Shown here in pieces: positions 49,111-57,786 of a DNA stretch of 64,000 nucleotides. The notes beneath the pieces were generated by a model. It ran no database searches. It was not told the DNA's origin and worked only from the letters and a program-made list of their open reading frames with translations. A program made the translations under genes and the position numbers. Source of the DNA: Dactylosporangium aurantiacum (GTDB taxonomy: Bacteria; Actinomycetota; Actinomycetes; Mycobacteriales; Micromonosporaceae); the NCBI RefSeq assembly GCF_000716715.1, contig NZ_JNYJ01000001.1, positions 186,001-250,000 on the forward strand, read 5' to 3'. Numbering within the stretch: the stretch's first letter is position 1; each line of letters starts with the position of its first letter.

Positions 49111-49382
49111 GTCGTACTCCCCCCGGCACCGCTGCGGAGCATGCCGTGCCCCGCCTCTCTTATGTTGAGGCGATTCCCAGTGTTACGCGTAGTGATTCTA
49201 CGATCTCACTCTGTAGTGTTTCTGGGCCCGATTTGCCGTCAACCGAACAACGTGCGCGCGATGTCCGGTTTTCAGGGCGTGACCGGGGTCCTTGACGTGA
49301 CGTGTGGGCCGTACGTCAATTCATTCGGGTAACGTCCAGTGGTTCGTGGGAGTGACGGGTTATCCAGTGATGGGAACGGAAA

Positions 49383-49994
49383 TTGCGCGACAGTGAGGCG
49401 GACGGGTCGGGCGTTACGCCTGATTCCGGACCGCTTGGGTCCCCACCGGGTGACTTCCGGCGTGTCGCTGCGCCGGACCGCGACCCGGCGGCGGGTAAAG
49501 GGCCCACCCGGACCCCCGCCGGCGACCCGGACGACACCTCTGGCGGCACCACCGGCGACGCCCCTGACAGCCCCGCCCCCGACGGCGAAACCGGCGGTGA
49601 ACCCGGTGACGGCCCCGCCGCCGGCACCGCCCGCCGGGTGATCCGCAGGGTCGCCGGCCGGCTGATGCGCTGGCGTGAGCGGCTCTACGCGACCCGGGCC
49701 GGCCGGTTCGGCGTGAAGATCGTGGTGGCGCTGATGGGGACGCTGGTGATCGCCGTCGGCGTGGTGCTGCTGCCGCTGCCCGGTCCAGGCTGGGTCATCA
49801 TCCTGGGCGGCCTGGCGATCCTGGCCATGGAGTTCCACTGGGCGCGACGGCTGCTGACGTTCACCCGCCGGCAGTTGCTGCGCTGGACCCGCCTGGTGCG
49901 CGAGGGCTCCTGGCTGGTGCGGATCGTCTCCGTCGGCGGTCTGCTGCTCGTCGTCGGTGCGGCGTTGCTGCTCTCGCTGCGGATGCTCGCCTGA
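49383..49994 (+). CDS. PGPGW-motif membrane protein (TIGR02611-like)
   Basis: 203 residues if started at the TTG at 49383; GGAACGGAA stands just before. The first 80 residues are acidic and disordered. Two or three membrane helices follow with the family motif LPLPGPGWVIILGGLAILAMEFHWARR, then a final helix near the C-terminus. The function of this actinobacterial membrane family is unknown. The start is uncertain because there is no ATG or GTG in frame before residue 60. Confidence 0.75.
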   Translation: MRDSEADGSGVTPDSGPLGSPPGDFRRVAAPDRDPAAGKGPTRTPAGDPDDTSGGTTGDAPDSPAPDGETGGEPGDGPAAGTARRVIRRVAGRLMRWRERLYATRAGRFGVKIVVALMGTLVIAVGVVLLPLPGPGWVIILGGLAILAMEFHWARRLLTFTRRQLLRWTRLVREGSWLVRIVSVGGLLLVVGAALLLSLRMLA

Positions 49995-50377
49995 CTTCAC
50001 GACAGCGATCATGCTGCCGCCCGGGATGAGCCAAGGACATCCGTGCCGGGTGACTCAGGAAGGTCCCGGATACGGCCCTGTTGCGGGCCTGATGCGGGCC
50101 TCATGCGGGCGCGGATCGGGTGCGCCGGCATAGCGATGATCGGTTCCTGCCTTAACCGATTGTGCGCGTTTCATCTTGTCTGCGTTTCGTGACGCGCTGA
50201 TTTGCGTGCCGGGTGAGCGTGAACGGTACGGTGGGAGTAATCTCGCCCCGTACCGGGGCGTAACATCCCGCTGAGTATCTTGTTCGTGTCCGAATGATGG
50301 CGGCACGCACGTGTCGTGATGCGGTGCGCCGCGTCAGTGACGCGCAGACATTGGCAGCACCTGAGGAAAGGCCACTC
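49995..50377. promoter_or_regulatory. 383-bp lsr2 upstream region
   Basis: No gene is seen. It contains 'gatgcgggcct' direct repeats near 50090-50115, a relatively AT-richer stretch at 50150-50215 where the nucleoid protein itself might bind, a compact hairpin at 50244-50260, and a good ribosome site (GAGGAAAGG) before the ATG. Confidence 0.5.
50244..50260. other. Compact 7-bp hairpin in the lsr2 leader
   Basis: CGCCCCG and CGGGGCG flank a TAC loop. It lies about 120 nt before lsr2 and could be part of its leader RNA or an operator. Confidence 0.4.
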
Positions 50378-50734
50378 ATGGCAAAACGCGTCATCCACGA
50401 GCTGATCGACGACATCGACGGCAAGCCCGCCGCCGAGAGCATCGTGTTCGCGCTCGACGGCGTGCAGTACGAGATCGACCTGTCCGCGGCCAACGCCGCG
50501 AAGCTGCGCGACGCCGTCGCCCCGTTCGTCGCCGCCGCGACGAAGATCGGGCGTGGTGGCGTGGTCAGCACCGTGCGCGGCCGCGACGTGCGCGGCCGGG
50601 GCGTCACCCGCGGCGACCGCGACCAGAACCGTGCCATTCGGGAATGGGCGCAGGCCAAGGGGATCGACGTTTCCGACCGGGGCCGGATCAAGCAGGACGT
50701 GGTCGACCGCTACCACGCCGAGGCCGGCCGCTAA
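50378..50734 (+). CDS. lsr2: Lsr2 nucleoid-associated protein
   Basis: 118 residues from the ATG at 50378, with GAGGAAAGG nearby. The N-terminal dimerisation domain reads [18 protein letters not shown] then [19 protein letters not shown], and the C-terminal DNA-binding domain ends [31 protein letters not shown] with the AT-hook-like RGR. Lsr2 is the actinobacterial H-NS analogue that silences AT-rich, often foreign, DNA. A strong bidirectional terminator follows. Confidence 0.96.
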   Translation: MAKRVIHELIDDIDGKPAAESIVFALDGVQYEIDLSAANAAKLRDAVAPFVAAATKIGRGGVVSTVRGRDVRGRGVTRGDRDQNRAIREWAQAKGIDVSDRGRIKQDVVDRYHAEAGR

Positions 50735-50810
50735 ACACGGCCGTCCGGCACCGAAATATCACGAGTTGAGAAACCGGTCGATGCAGTGTCGCATTCCGGT
50801 GAAACGCGAT

Positions 50811-50841
50811 CGAGCCGTGGCCCCCGCCGGGCCACGGCTCG
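50811..50841. terminator. Strong bidirectional hairpin terminator between lsr2 and lacI
   Basis: CGAGCCGTGGCCC (50811-50823) pairs perfectly with GGGCCACGGCTCG (50829-50841) around a 5-nt loop, 13 bp in all, between converging genes. Confidence 0.8.
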
Positions 50842-50862
50842 GTCACAATAGCGACGCGGCGG

Positions 50863-51903
50863 CTAAGGCCGGTCCCGCCGCGGGCCGAACGTGCTGCCGG
50901 CATAGACGGTGCACGGCAGGAGCCGCTGCACGGCGGGCTCGGCACCGCCTTCGATGGCGGCGGTCAGTTGCTCCACCGCCTGCCACCCCATCTCCCGGCG
51001 CGGGATGCGCAGCCTGGTGAGCGCGTCGTCGAGCGGCCCGGCGGCGCCGGGCTCGCCGAGCGCCACCACCGACAGGTCCCCGGGCACCGACCAGCCCCGC
51101 GCGCGGGCCGCCACGACCAGCGCGGCCGCGTCGGCGTGCTCCTCGAGGAACACCGCCGTGAGCCGCTCCCGCTCGATCGCCGCCGGCCACTCCCGCGCCG
51201 GCGGCGGCAGGTGCACCCGGTACTGCCCGGTGCCGCCGGCGCCGGTGGGCCGGAAGCCACGGAGCCGGTCGGCGTGCGACTCCGCCGGGCCGCCGGTGCC
51301 GAGATAGCCGATCCGGGCGTGCCCCAGCTCCCCGGCCCGCTCGACCAGCGCGGCGACCGCCGCCGGGTAGTCGGCGCCCACGTACGGCACCGGGCCGCCC
51401 GCGTCGTCGCGCCGCCCGACCGACACGAACGCGTGCCCCTCCCCGACGAGCCGGACCAGGTCGTCACGGTCGACCCGCCGGCCCAGCAGGATGGTGCCGT
51501 CGGCGATGCCGATCCGGCTGTCGGCGTGGAAGATCCGCCGCCGGCCCGCCCCGCCGTCCCCGGCCAGCTGCGAGCTCGACGTGAACAGCAGCAGGTCGCA
51601 GCCGAGCTGCTCGGCGCGCTGCTCGATGCCGACCAGGAACGGGTGGTAGAAGTCGGCCGCGGTGCTGGGGAACACCGGCTCGTACGTGAACACGCCCAGG
51701 ATCCGGTTGCGCCCGGACACCAGCCGCCGGGCCACCGGGTCGGCGACGTAACCGGTGGCGCGGATCGCGTCGAGCACCCGCTGCCGGGTCTCGGGCGCGA
51801 TCCGCACGTCGTCACCGGTGCGGTTGTTGAGCACCAGCGACACCGTCGCCTGGCTCACCCCGGTCATCCGCGCGATGTCCCGCTGCGTGACCCGCCTGCT
51901 CAT
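50863..51903 (-). CDS. LacI-family regulator (paralogue A)
   Basis: 346 residues from the ATG at 51903. The helix-turn-helix and hinge RRVTQRDIARMTGVSQATVSLVLNN...ETRQRVLDAIRATGYVAD are almost identical to those of the LacI protein at 56638-57627, including the recognition helix. The periplasmic-binding-protein-like ligand domain follows (ILGVFTYEPVFPSTAADFYHPFLVGIEQRAEQLG). The two proteins therefore should bind the same operator, such as 57665-57680 and 57763-57778, but may sense different sugars. It lies at the 3' end of the transport operon on the same strand. Confidence 0.93.
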   Translation of the reverse strand: MSRRVTQRDIARMTGVSQATVSLVLNNRTGDDVRIAPETRQRVLDAIRATGYVADPVARRLVSGRNRILGVFTYEPVFPSTAADFYHPFLVGIEQRAEQLGCDLLLFTSSSQLAGDGGAGRRRIFHADSRIGIADGTILLGRRVDRDDLVRLVGEGHAFVSVGRRDDAGGPVPYVGADYPAAVAALVERAGELGHARIGYLGTGGPAESHADRLRGFRPTGAGGTGQYRVHLPPPAREWPAAIERERLTAVFLEEHADAAALVVAARARGWSVPGDLSVVALGEPGAAGPLDDALTRLRIPRREMGWQAVEQLTAAIEGGAEPAVQRLLPCTVYAGSTFGPRRDRP

Positions 51904-51910
51904 GCCAGTA

Positions 51911-52025
51911 CTCCGCTGCGCTCCGGTCCGCTCACGCCGCCACCTCCGCTGCGCTCCGGCGTCGGCCTGAGCTCCGCCCTGAGTCCATGGTTCGCAGCCC
52001 TCCGCTGCGCTCCGGTCCGCTCACG
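51911..52025. repeat. Dispersed 16-26 bp direct repeats
   Basis: CTCCGCTGCGCTCCGG occurs at 51911, 51944 and 52000. The first and third copies extend identically by TCCGCTCACG to 26 bp. They fill the gap between the lacI and permease genes. Confidence 0.85.
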
Positions 52026-52037
52026 GTCGAAGGTGTA

Positions 52038-52868
52038 TCACCCTTTGAGCCCGGTGTGCGCGAGGCCTTCGACGAACTGGCGCTGGGCGATCACGAACAC
52101 GACGAGCACGGGCAGTGCGGTGAGCGACGCGGCGGACAGCTGCACGTCCCACATGGGGCCGCCGTACGCGTCGACGTACTGGGTCAGCGCCTGCGGCAGC
52201 GTGAACTTGTCCTTGCTCGACAGGTACACCACCGGCTCCAGGAACAGGTTCCAGCTGTTGAGGAACGTGAAGATGCCGACCGCCCCGAGCGCCGGCCGGG
52301 CCAGGGGCAGCGCGATGCGCCGGAACGTGGCGAACCGGCCGAGCCCGTCGACGCGGGCCGCCTCCTCCAGCTCCTTCGGCAGGGTCACGAAGAACTGCCG
52401 CATGATGAACGTGGCCAGGACGCTGGGCGCGCCGAAGATCGGCACCAGGATCAGCGGCCAGTGCGTGTCGATCATGCCGAAGCGGTTGAACAGCTGGAAC
52501 AGCGGCACGATCGTCACCTCGCTCGGGATGAGCAGGCCGGTGAGCACCACCACGAACAGCGCGTTCTGCCCGGGGAAGCGGATCCTGGCGAACGCGTAGC
52601 CGGCCAGGGACGCCACCGCCATCGTGCCCACGGTGACGACCGCGGCGATGTACAGGCTGTTCCAGTACTGCTCCGCGAACGGCTGCAGTCGGAACACCTC
52701 CCGGTAGGCGCCGAAGTGCCACTGCGAGGGCAGCAGGCGCGGCGGGTAGGCGAAGATCTCGCTCGTCGGCTTGAACGACGACGTCACCATCCACCACGTC
52801 GGGAACACGAACGGCACGCACAGCAGCGACAGCAGCCCGTACACGAGCACCTTCGCCCTACTGCTCAT
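52038..52868 (-). CDS. Carbohydrate ABC transporter permease, MalG-type
   Basis: 276 residues from the ATG at 52868. Six membrane helices and the EAA loop EEAARVDGLGRFATFRRIALPLARPAL identify an inner-membrane subunit of a CUT1 sugar importer. MVTSSFKPTSEIFAYPPRLLPSQWHF near the N-terminus is the usual MalG-type opening. It overlaps the MalF-type gene by 11 nt. No ATPase gene is in the operon, so a shared MsiK-like ATPase elsewhere is likely. Confidence 0.94.
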   Translation of the reverse strand: MSSRAKVLVYGLLSLLCVPFVFPTWWMVTSSFKPTSEIFAYPPRLLPSQWHFGAYREVFRLQPFAEQYWNSLYIAAVVTVGTMAVASLAGYAFARIRFPGQNALFVVVLTGLLIPSEVTIVPLFQLFNRFGMIDTHWPLILVPIFGAPSVLATFIMRQFFVTLPKELEEAARVDGLGRFATFRRIALPLARPALGAVGIFTFLNSWNLFLEPVVYLSSKDKFTLPQALTQYVDAYGGPMWDVQLSAASLTALPVLVVFVIAQRQFVEGLAHTGLKG

Positions 52869-53742
52869 GGACGACCCACTTCCGGCGCAGCCGCCACTGC
52901 ACGAGCGTCAGGGCGAGCACGATGACGAACAGCAGGATGGCCAGGGTCGAGCCGTAGCCGAAGTGGTGGAACTGGAACGCCTGCTGGTAGAGGTAGTAGA
53001 CGAGCACGGTGGTGGACGTGCCGGGCCCGCCCTGGGTGAGCACCGCGATCTGCGCGAAGACCTGCAGCGAGCCGACCACCGTGATGATCGACGTGAGCAG
53101 GATCGTGGGGCTGATCATCGGTACGGTGATGCGCCGGAACCTGGTCCACGCCGACGCGCCGTCCAGCTGCGCGGCCTCGTAGAGCTCGCCGGGCACGCCC
53201 TGCAGCGCGGCGAGGAACAGCACCATGTTGAGCCCGACGTTCTTGAACACCTGCACCGCGACCACCGACACCATCGCGGTCGGGCCGGTCCGCAGCCAGT
53301 TCGGCCCCTCGACGCCGACGGCCTGCAGCAGCCCGTTGACGCCGCCGTTGGACTGCAGCAGGAACCCCCACACGATCGTCCACGCGACCAGCGACACCAC
53401 GACGGGGGAGAAGAACAGGGTCCGGTACACCGCCATGCCGCGCAGCCGCTGGTTGAGCAGCACCGCCAGCAGCAGCGCCAGGCTCAGGTTGAAGACCACC
53501 AGGCCGACGGAGAAGATGCCGGTCGCGCGCAGCACCGACGGCAGCGACGGGTCGGACAGCAGCGCCTCGTAGTTGCCGGCGCCGACGAACTCGAAGCTGC
53601 CGGCCAGGACGTTCCACTCGTGCAGGCTGTACCAGAGCACCAGGCACAGCGGCGCGAAGACGAAGACGGCCGACCCGGCCAGCTGGGGGGCGACGAACAG
53701 CCACCCCGCCAGCCGGTCGGCGGTCCTGGACCGAAGCCTCAC
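52858..53742 (-). CDS. Carbohydrate ABC transporter permease, MalF-type
   Basis: 294 residues from the GTG at 53742, whose first bases are the stop of the binding-protein gene (GTGA). Six helices and the EAA loop YEAAQLDGASAWTRFRRITVPMISPTI are visible. It forms the import channel with the MalG-type partner. WLFVAPQLAGSAVFVFAPLCLVLWYSLHEWN is a standard first helix. Confidence 0.94.
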   Translation of the reverse strand: MRLRSRTADRLAGWLFVAPQLAGSAVFVFAPLCLVLWYSLHEWNVLAGSFEFVGAGNYEALLSDPSLPSVLRATGIFSVGLVVFNLSLALLLAVLLNQRLRGMAVYRTLFFSPVVVSLVAWTIVWGFLLQSNGGVNGLLQAVGVEGPNWLRTGPTAMVSVVAVQVFKNVGLNMVLFLAALQGVPGELYEAAQLDGASAWTRFRRITVPMISPTILLTSIITVVGSLQVFAQIAVLTQGGPGTSTTVLVYYLYQQAFQFHHFGYGSTLAILLFVIVLALTLVQWRLRRKWVVHEQ

Positions 53743-55013
53743 TGCTTCGCCAGTTGCGGAGCGATCTTGGCGCACACGCCGGACAGCACCGCCTTGACGT
53801 CGGCCTGCGGCTGCCACAGCGGGTCGAGGCCGGCGCGGACGGTCTGCGACAGCTCGGCGAACCCGGCATGGCTGGGGCCGACCGTGCCCTTGGCGATCCC
53901 GTCGACGACGACCTTCTGCAGCTGGTCGGGCTTGAGCAGCGGGTTGGTCTTGGCGAGGGTCTCCGCGGTCTGCTGCGAGGTGCGCGGCGGCGGGAAGTAC
54001 GCGGCGAGCTTCGCCGAGTTCGCGGGGCTGGTCATGAAGGCCAGGAAGTCCTGCGCCGCGGCCGCGTGCCGGCCCTTCTTGAACACGCCGATGCCGGCCT
54101 GGCCGAACACCGCGTAGGAGCCGACCTTGCCCTGCGGCAGCGGCACCAGGTCCCAGCCGAACTGGTTCTTCAGCAGCGACGCCCGGCTGATCTGGGTGAT
54201 GGTCATGGCCGCGTCGCCGGCGAAGAAGTCGGCGCTGACGCCGGGGCCGGGCAGCGCCTTGTCGGTGAAGATCGCCTTGTGCAGGGTGGTCATCGCCTCG
54301 ACCATCTCGGGTTTGTCGAACCCGCAGGTCCTGCCGTCGGCGCTCCACGCCTGCGCGCCCCAGCCGCCCCAGAAGCTGGCCAGGTTCTGCCACGCCTTGT
54401 AGTCGAAGTCGCGGACCACGAGGCCGGCCTTGCCGGTGGCGGCGTTGACCGCGGCGGCGGTCTGCAGCGCGGTGTCCCACGTCCAGTTCCCGGCCGCGAT
54501 GAGTTCCGCCGGGGTCGGCTTGCCGGCCTTCTTCACCAGGTCATTGTTGACGAACACGCCGAACGGCGAGGTGGAGAACGGGTACGCGTACAGCTTGCCC
54601 TGGCTCTGCCACAGCTTCATCGGGCTGGCGCCGAGGTCCTCGAACTGGTAGCCCGGCGTCTTCTTCAGCGTGTCGTCGAGCGGGACGAGCGCGCCGGAGG
54701 AGACGAAGTCCGGCGCGGAGTTCTCCAGGATCCACGCGAGGTCGGGCTGGTTGCCGCCGGCGATCTGGGTGGTCAGCGCCGTGGTGTAGGTGTCGAACGG
54801 CAGCGAGTCGAACTTGATCTCGGTGACGTCCGGGTGTGCCGCCTTGTACTCGGCGGCGATCTCGTTGAACAGCTTGAGGTGCGCCTCGTTGGCGGTCCAG
54901 ATGGTCATGCGCAGCGAGACCGGGCCGGTGTCCTTGGGGGTGTCGTCCGCGCCGCAGGCCGTGAGGCCGAGCAGCGCCGCGGTCGCGACGGCGAACGCTG
55001 TCTTCATTCGCAT
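53739..55013 (-). CDS. Extracellular sugar-binding lipoprotein of an ABC importer
   Basis: 424 residues from the ATG at 55013 (CAGGAGAG just upstream). The signal ends in the lipobox LTAC (Cys about 20). It is a cluster B/family 1 solute-binding protein: VSLRMTIWTANEAHLKLFNEIAAEYKAAHPDVTEIKFDSLPFDTYTTAL, then GNQPDLAWILENSAPDFVSSGALVPLDD, AGDAAMTITQISRASLL. The ligand is probably an oligosaccharide or glycoside. It is coupled to the permeases and follows the flavoprotein gene by 23 nt. Confidence 0.93.
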   Translation of the reverse strand: MRMKTAFAVATAALLGLTACGADDTPKDTGPVSLRMTIWTANEAHLKLFNEIAAEYKAAHPDVTEIKFDSLPFDTYTTALTTQIAGGNQPDLAWILENSAPDFVSSGALVPLDDTLKKTPGYQFEDLGASPMKLWQSQGKLYAYPFSTSPFGVFVNNDLVKKAGKPTPAELIAAGNWTWDTALQTAAAVNAATGKAGLVVRDFDYKAWQNLASFWGGWGAQAWSADGRTCGFDKPEMVEAMTTLHKAIFTDKALPGPGVSADFFAGDAAMTITQISRASLLKNQFGWDLVPLPQGKVGSYAVFGQAGIGVFKKGRHAAAAQDFLAFMTSPANSAKLAAYFPPPRTSQQTAETLAKTNPLLKPDQLQKVVVDGIAKGTVGPSHAGFAELSQTVRAGLDPLWQPQADVKAVLSGVCAKIAPQLAKQ

Positions 55014-55036
55014 GGGGGCTCTCCTGGTTGGGGGTG

Positions 55037-56641
55037 TCAGTAGGCGGTGACGTCGGGCCAGGCGAGCTCGACGCCGTCGGAGGTCAGGCGGGACTGGAAG
55101 TCGGCGAGCCGGGAGGGGTCGGCCCGCACGGCGCGGGGCGTGGTGCCCACGTCGAGGCAGAACGCGGCGAGGGCGCCGGCGGCCTCGCCGATGTTCCACT
55201 CGACGGGGTGCAGCCGGTAGCAGCCGTTGGTGATGTGGGTGGTGCCGAGGTTCTTCGCCGCCGGCAGGAGGTTCTCGACCCGGCGGGGCAGCAGCGCGCC
55301 GAGCGGGATCTGGAACGGGCTGGACGGCACGTCGATGTACGTGTCGCCGCCCGTGGACGGGTGCAGGTCGATGCGGTACATGCCGACGCCGACCGAGTCG
55401 GGGTAGGTGACGCTGCCCTTGTCGCCGCGCACCGCGTGGGACAGGTCCTGCTCGACGACGGTGTAGTCGGCGAGGATGCGCCGCGACTCGCGGATGTACG
55501 GCGCCTGGGCGAGCCCGTCGGCGGACCCGGTGACGTCGCCGCGCAGCCGCAGGCCGGGGAAGCCGGTGCCGCCGTCGGGGCGGGGCGCCTCCGTCTGCAG
55601 CCAGTACAGCACCGAACGGGACAGCTCCCGGGCCCGCGCCAGGTGGTCCGCGGCGTCGGGCACGTCGATGACCGGCGCCTCGAAGTAGTCGATCATCGGC
55701 CAGTTGACCAGGGTGATGTCGCTGGCGTACGCGCCGGGCGTGAACAGCTTGCGGGCCGCGATGCGCCGGAACGTCCACAGGTTCGCGTCGCCCGGGTTGA
55801 GCCGCTGGTCGGCGACGACGCCGACCGGGTCGTCGTCGGGGTTCGGGGTGAAGCTGCGCTCGGAGATCTCCAGGGTCCGCGGGTGCGGGGAGCGCCACGA
55901 CAGCAGCGGCCCGCCCCAGAACGCCGGCGCGTACGCCCGCCAGAACCCGTACGCGCCGGGCCGGTCGATCGTGTGGTCGCCGTCGACGTGGTCGATCGCG
56001 AAGCACACCGAGACCGCCTGCATGTTCCCCGGCTGCGCGACCGCGGGCGCGCTCGGCTCGCCGGTGTCGTCCTGCGACTCGAAGCCCGTCACGTACTCGG
56101 TGCCGGTCAGCGGCAGCAGCTCGCCGGTCTCGGTCGCGTCCAGCACGTACCGCGCGGTGACCGTCGTGGGCTCGCCGCCGTCGCGGTGCCGCCCGGTGAC
56201 GGCCGTGACCCGGTCGCCGTCGGTGTCGGCGCCGGTGGCCCGCCACGGCTGCAGCACCGTGAGGCGCCCGCCGCCACGGTACGGCTGCAGCATCGCCTCC
56301 AGCACGGCCCGGGCGACGGCCGGCTCGTGGCACAGCCGGCTGACGCCGCCGGCGCCGGGGTTGAGGTGCGTCCAGCGCCGCGCCGCGTCGGTGAGCGGGT
56401 AGTGGCGCCGGTAGTAGTCGCGGATGCCGTCGCGCAGCGCCCGGTAGCTGGCGGTCACGCCGAACTGCTCGACCCAGCTGTGCTCGTCCGGCGGCACGGC
56501 CTGGCTGGTGAGCTGGCCGCCGAGCCAGTCGTACTCCTCGGTGAGCACGACCGTCCGGCCGGCCCGCAGCGCCGCGAGGGCCGCCGCCACGCCGCCGAGT
56601 CCGCCGCCCACGACGAGGACGTCCGCCGCCAATTCCTTCAC
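55037..56641 (-). CDS. FAD-dependent oxidoreductase (PF12831-type) in a sugar-transport operon
   Basis: 534 residues from the GTG at 56641. The FAD motif is DVLVVGGGLGGVAAALAALRAGRTVVLTEE at the very N-terminus, followed by WLGGQLTSQAVP, YVLDATETGELLPLTG and a C-terminal LLPAAKNLGTTHITNGCYRLHPVEWNIGEAAG. It has no signal peptide, so it acts on an imported or intracellular substrate. Flavoproteins of this type beside CUT1 importers are thought to oxidise sugars or glycosides. It differs from the secreted member at 10972-12993. It is coupled to the LacI gene by GTGA. Confidence 0.87.
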   Translation of the reverse strand: MKELAADVLVVGGGLGGVAAALAALRAGRTVVLTEEYDWLGGQLTSQAVPPDEHSWVEQFGVTASYRALRDGIRDYYRRHYPLTDAARRWTHLNPGAGGVSRLCHEPAVARAVLEAMLQPYRGGGRLTVLQPWRATGADTDGDRVTAVTGRHRDGGEPTTVTARYVLDATETGELLPLTGTEYVTGFESQDDTGEPSAPAVAQPGNMQAVSVCFAIDHVDGDHTIDRPGAYGFWRAYAPAFWGGPLLSWRSPHPRTLEISERSFTPNPDDDPVGVVADQRLNPGDANLWTFRRIAARKLFTPGAYASDITLVNWPMIDYFEAPVIDVPDAADHLARARELSRSVLYWLQTEAPRPDGGTGFPGLRLRGDVTGSADGLAQAPYIRESRRILADYTVVEQDLSHAVRGDKGSVTYPDSVGVGMYRIDLHPSTGGDTYIDVPSSPFQIPLGALLPRRVENLLPAAKNLGTTHITNGCYRLHPVEWNIGEAAGALAAFCLDVGTTPRAVRADPSRLADFQSRLTSDGVELAWPDVTAY

Positions 56642-57627
56642 GTGCGCTCCTTGCTGCTTGCAGTTCTCAGGGTTTCACCGGGGACGAGCTCACAGGGGAG
56701 CAACGTCTGTCGTGCCGGTCCGCCACCGACGAGCTCGGTGAGGTGGTCGACCGCGCGCCAGCCCATCTCGCGGCGCGGGGTCCGGAACCGGGTCACGTCG
56801 AACGGCGGGGGCGTGGCGCCGGCCCTGGTCGGCTCGCCGAGCACCACGACGGACACGTCGCCGGGGACGTCGCGGCCGTGCCCGCGCAGGACCGCGACGA
56901 GGTCGGCCGCGTCCGCGGGCTCCTCCAGGAACAGGGCGGTGACGCCCGCCGCGAGCAGCCGCGGGACCACGCCGGCGAGGGCGTCGTCGCGGCGCGGCTC
57001 GTGGGTCGCGGACACGCCGGCGGCCAGGCACGCGTCGGCGAAGCCGCGCAGCCGGTCCAGGTGCGACTCGGCGGGGCCGCCGGTGCCGACGTACGCGAGG
57101 CGGCGGTGGCCCAGCGCGACCGCCGCCGCGACCAGTGCGGCGGTCGCCGCGCCGTAGTCGGCGCCGACGTAGGGCACGTCGGTGGCGTCGCGGCGCCCGA
57201 CGCTGACGAAGGGGTGGTGCTCGGCGACCAGCCGGGCCAGTTCGTCGCGGCCGATCGAGCGGCCGAGCACGATGCAGCCGTCGGCGAGCCGCATGCGGTG
57301 CGGGCCGGAGGTGAACAGCAGCAGGTCGCAGCCGAGCTGCTCGGCCCGCTGCTCGATGCCGACCAGGAAGGGGTGGTAGAAGTCGGCGGTCGCGCTCGGG
57401 AACACCGGCTCGTACGTGAACACGCCGAGGATCCGGTTGCTGCGGTCGGCGAGGCGCCGGCCGACGACGTCGGCGACGTAGCCGGTGGCGCGGATCGCGT
57501 CGAGCACCCGCTGCCGGGTCTCCTGGGCGATGCGCACGGCGCCGCTGTCGTTGAGCACCAGCGAGACGGTCGCCTGGCTGACGCCGGTCATCCGCGCGAT
57601 GTCGCGCTGCGTGACCCGACGTCCCAT
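56638..57627 (-). CDS. LacI-family regulator (paralogue B), first gene of the transport operon
   Basis: 329 residues from the ATG at 57627. The DNA-binding part RRVTQRDIARMTGVSQATVSLVLND...ETRQRVLDAIRATGYVAD matches paralogue A, while the ligand domain has diverged. Two LacI-type palindromes lie upstream, so it should repress its own operon until the transported compound binds. The stop overlaps the flavoprotein start. Confidence 0.94.
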   Translation of the reverse strand: MGRRVTQRDIARMTGVSQATVSLVLNDSGAVRIAQETRQRVLDAIRATGYVADVVGRRLADRSNRILGVFTYEPVFPSATADFYHPFLVGIEQRAEQLGCDLLLFTSGPHRMRLADGCIVLGRSIGRDELARLVAEHHPFVSVGRRDATDVPYVGADYGAATAALVAAAVALGHRRLAYVGTGGPAESHLDRLRGFADACLAAGVSATHEPRRDDALAGVVPRLLAAGVTALFLEEPADAADLVAVLRGHGRDVPGDVSVVVLGEPTRAGATPPPFDVTRFRTPRREMGWRAVDHLTELVGGGPARQTLLPCELVPGETLRTASSKERT

Positions 57628-57664
57628 GCCGGTACCTCTCCCTCGGCGAGCGCTGGAATCCAGC

Positions 57665-57680
57665 GCTAATGCGTATCAGC
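57665..57680. promoter_or_regulatory. LacI-type operator, proximal
   Basis: GCTAATGCGTATCAGC is a near-perfect 16-bp palindrome, 37 nt before the lacI start. It matches the reverse complement of the distal site (ACTAATGCGTATTAGT) at 13 of 16 positions. Confidence 0.7.
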
Positions 57681-57689
57681 AAGCTCTGG

Positions 57690-57702
57690 GCACGAATCGT
57701 GC
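57690..57702. promoter_or_regulatory. 13-bp palindrome between the two LacI-type operators
   Basis: GCACGA-A-TCGTGC is a perfect inverted repeat unlike the LacI sites. A -35-like TTGACG (minus strand, 57720-57725) lies further upstream, so this palindrome sits in the core promoter and may bind another regulator. Confidence 0.4.
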
Positions 57703-57762
57703 GCCGGGTCTCGCCGGTCCGTCAAGCCGTGGGAGAGGTTTCGTTATCCGTTCGCGTCAGTG

Positions 57763-57778
57763 ACTAATACGCATTAGT
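57763..57778. promoter_or_regulatory. LacI-type operator, distal
   Basis: ACTAATACGCATTAGT has 6-bp perfect arms (ACTAAT/ATTAGT) around ACGC. It lies 135 nt before the lacI start and 8 nt past the end of the oxidoreductase operon; its centre is 98 bp from that of the proximal site, compatible with looping. Confidence 0.7.
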
Positions 57779-57786
57779 TCACCTGT

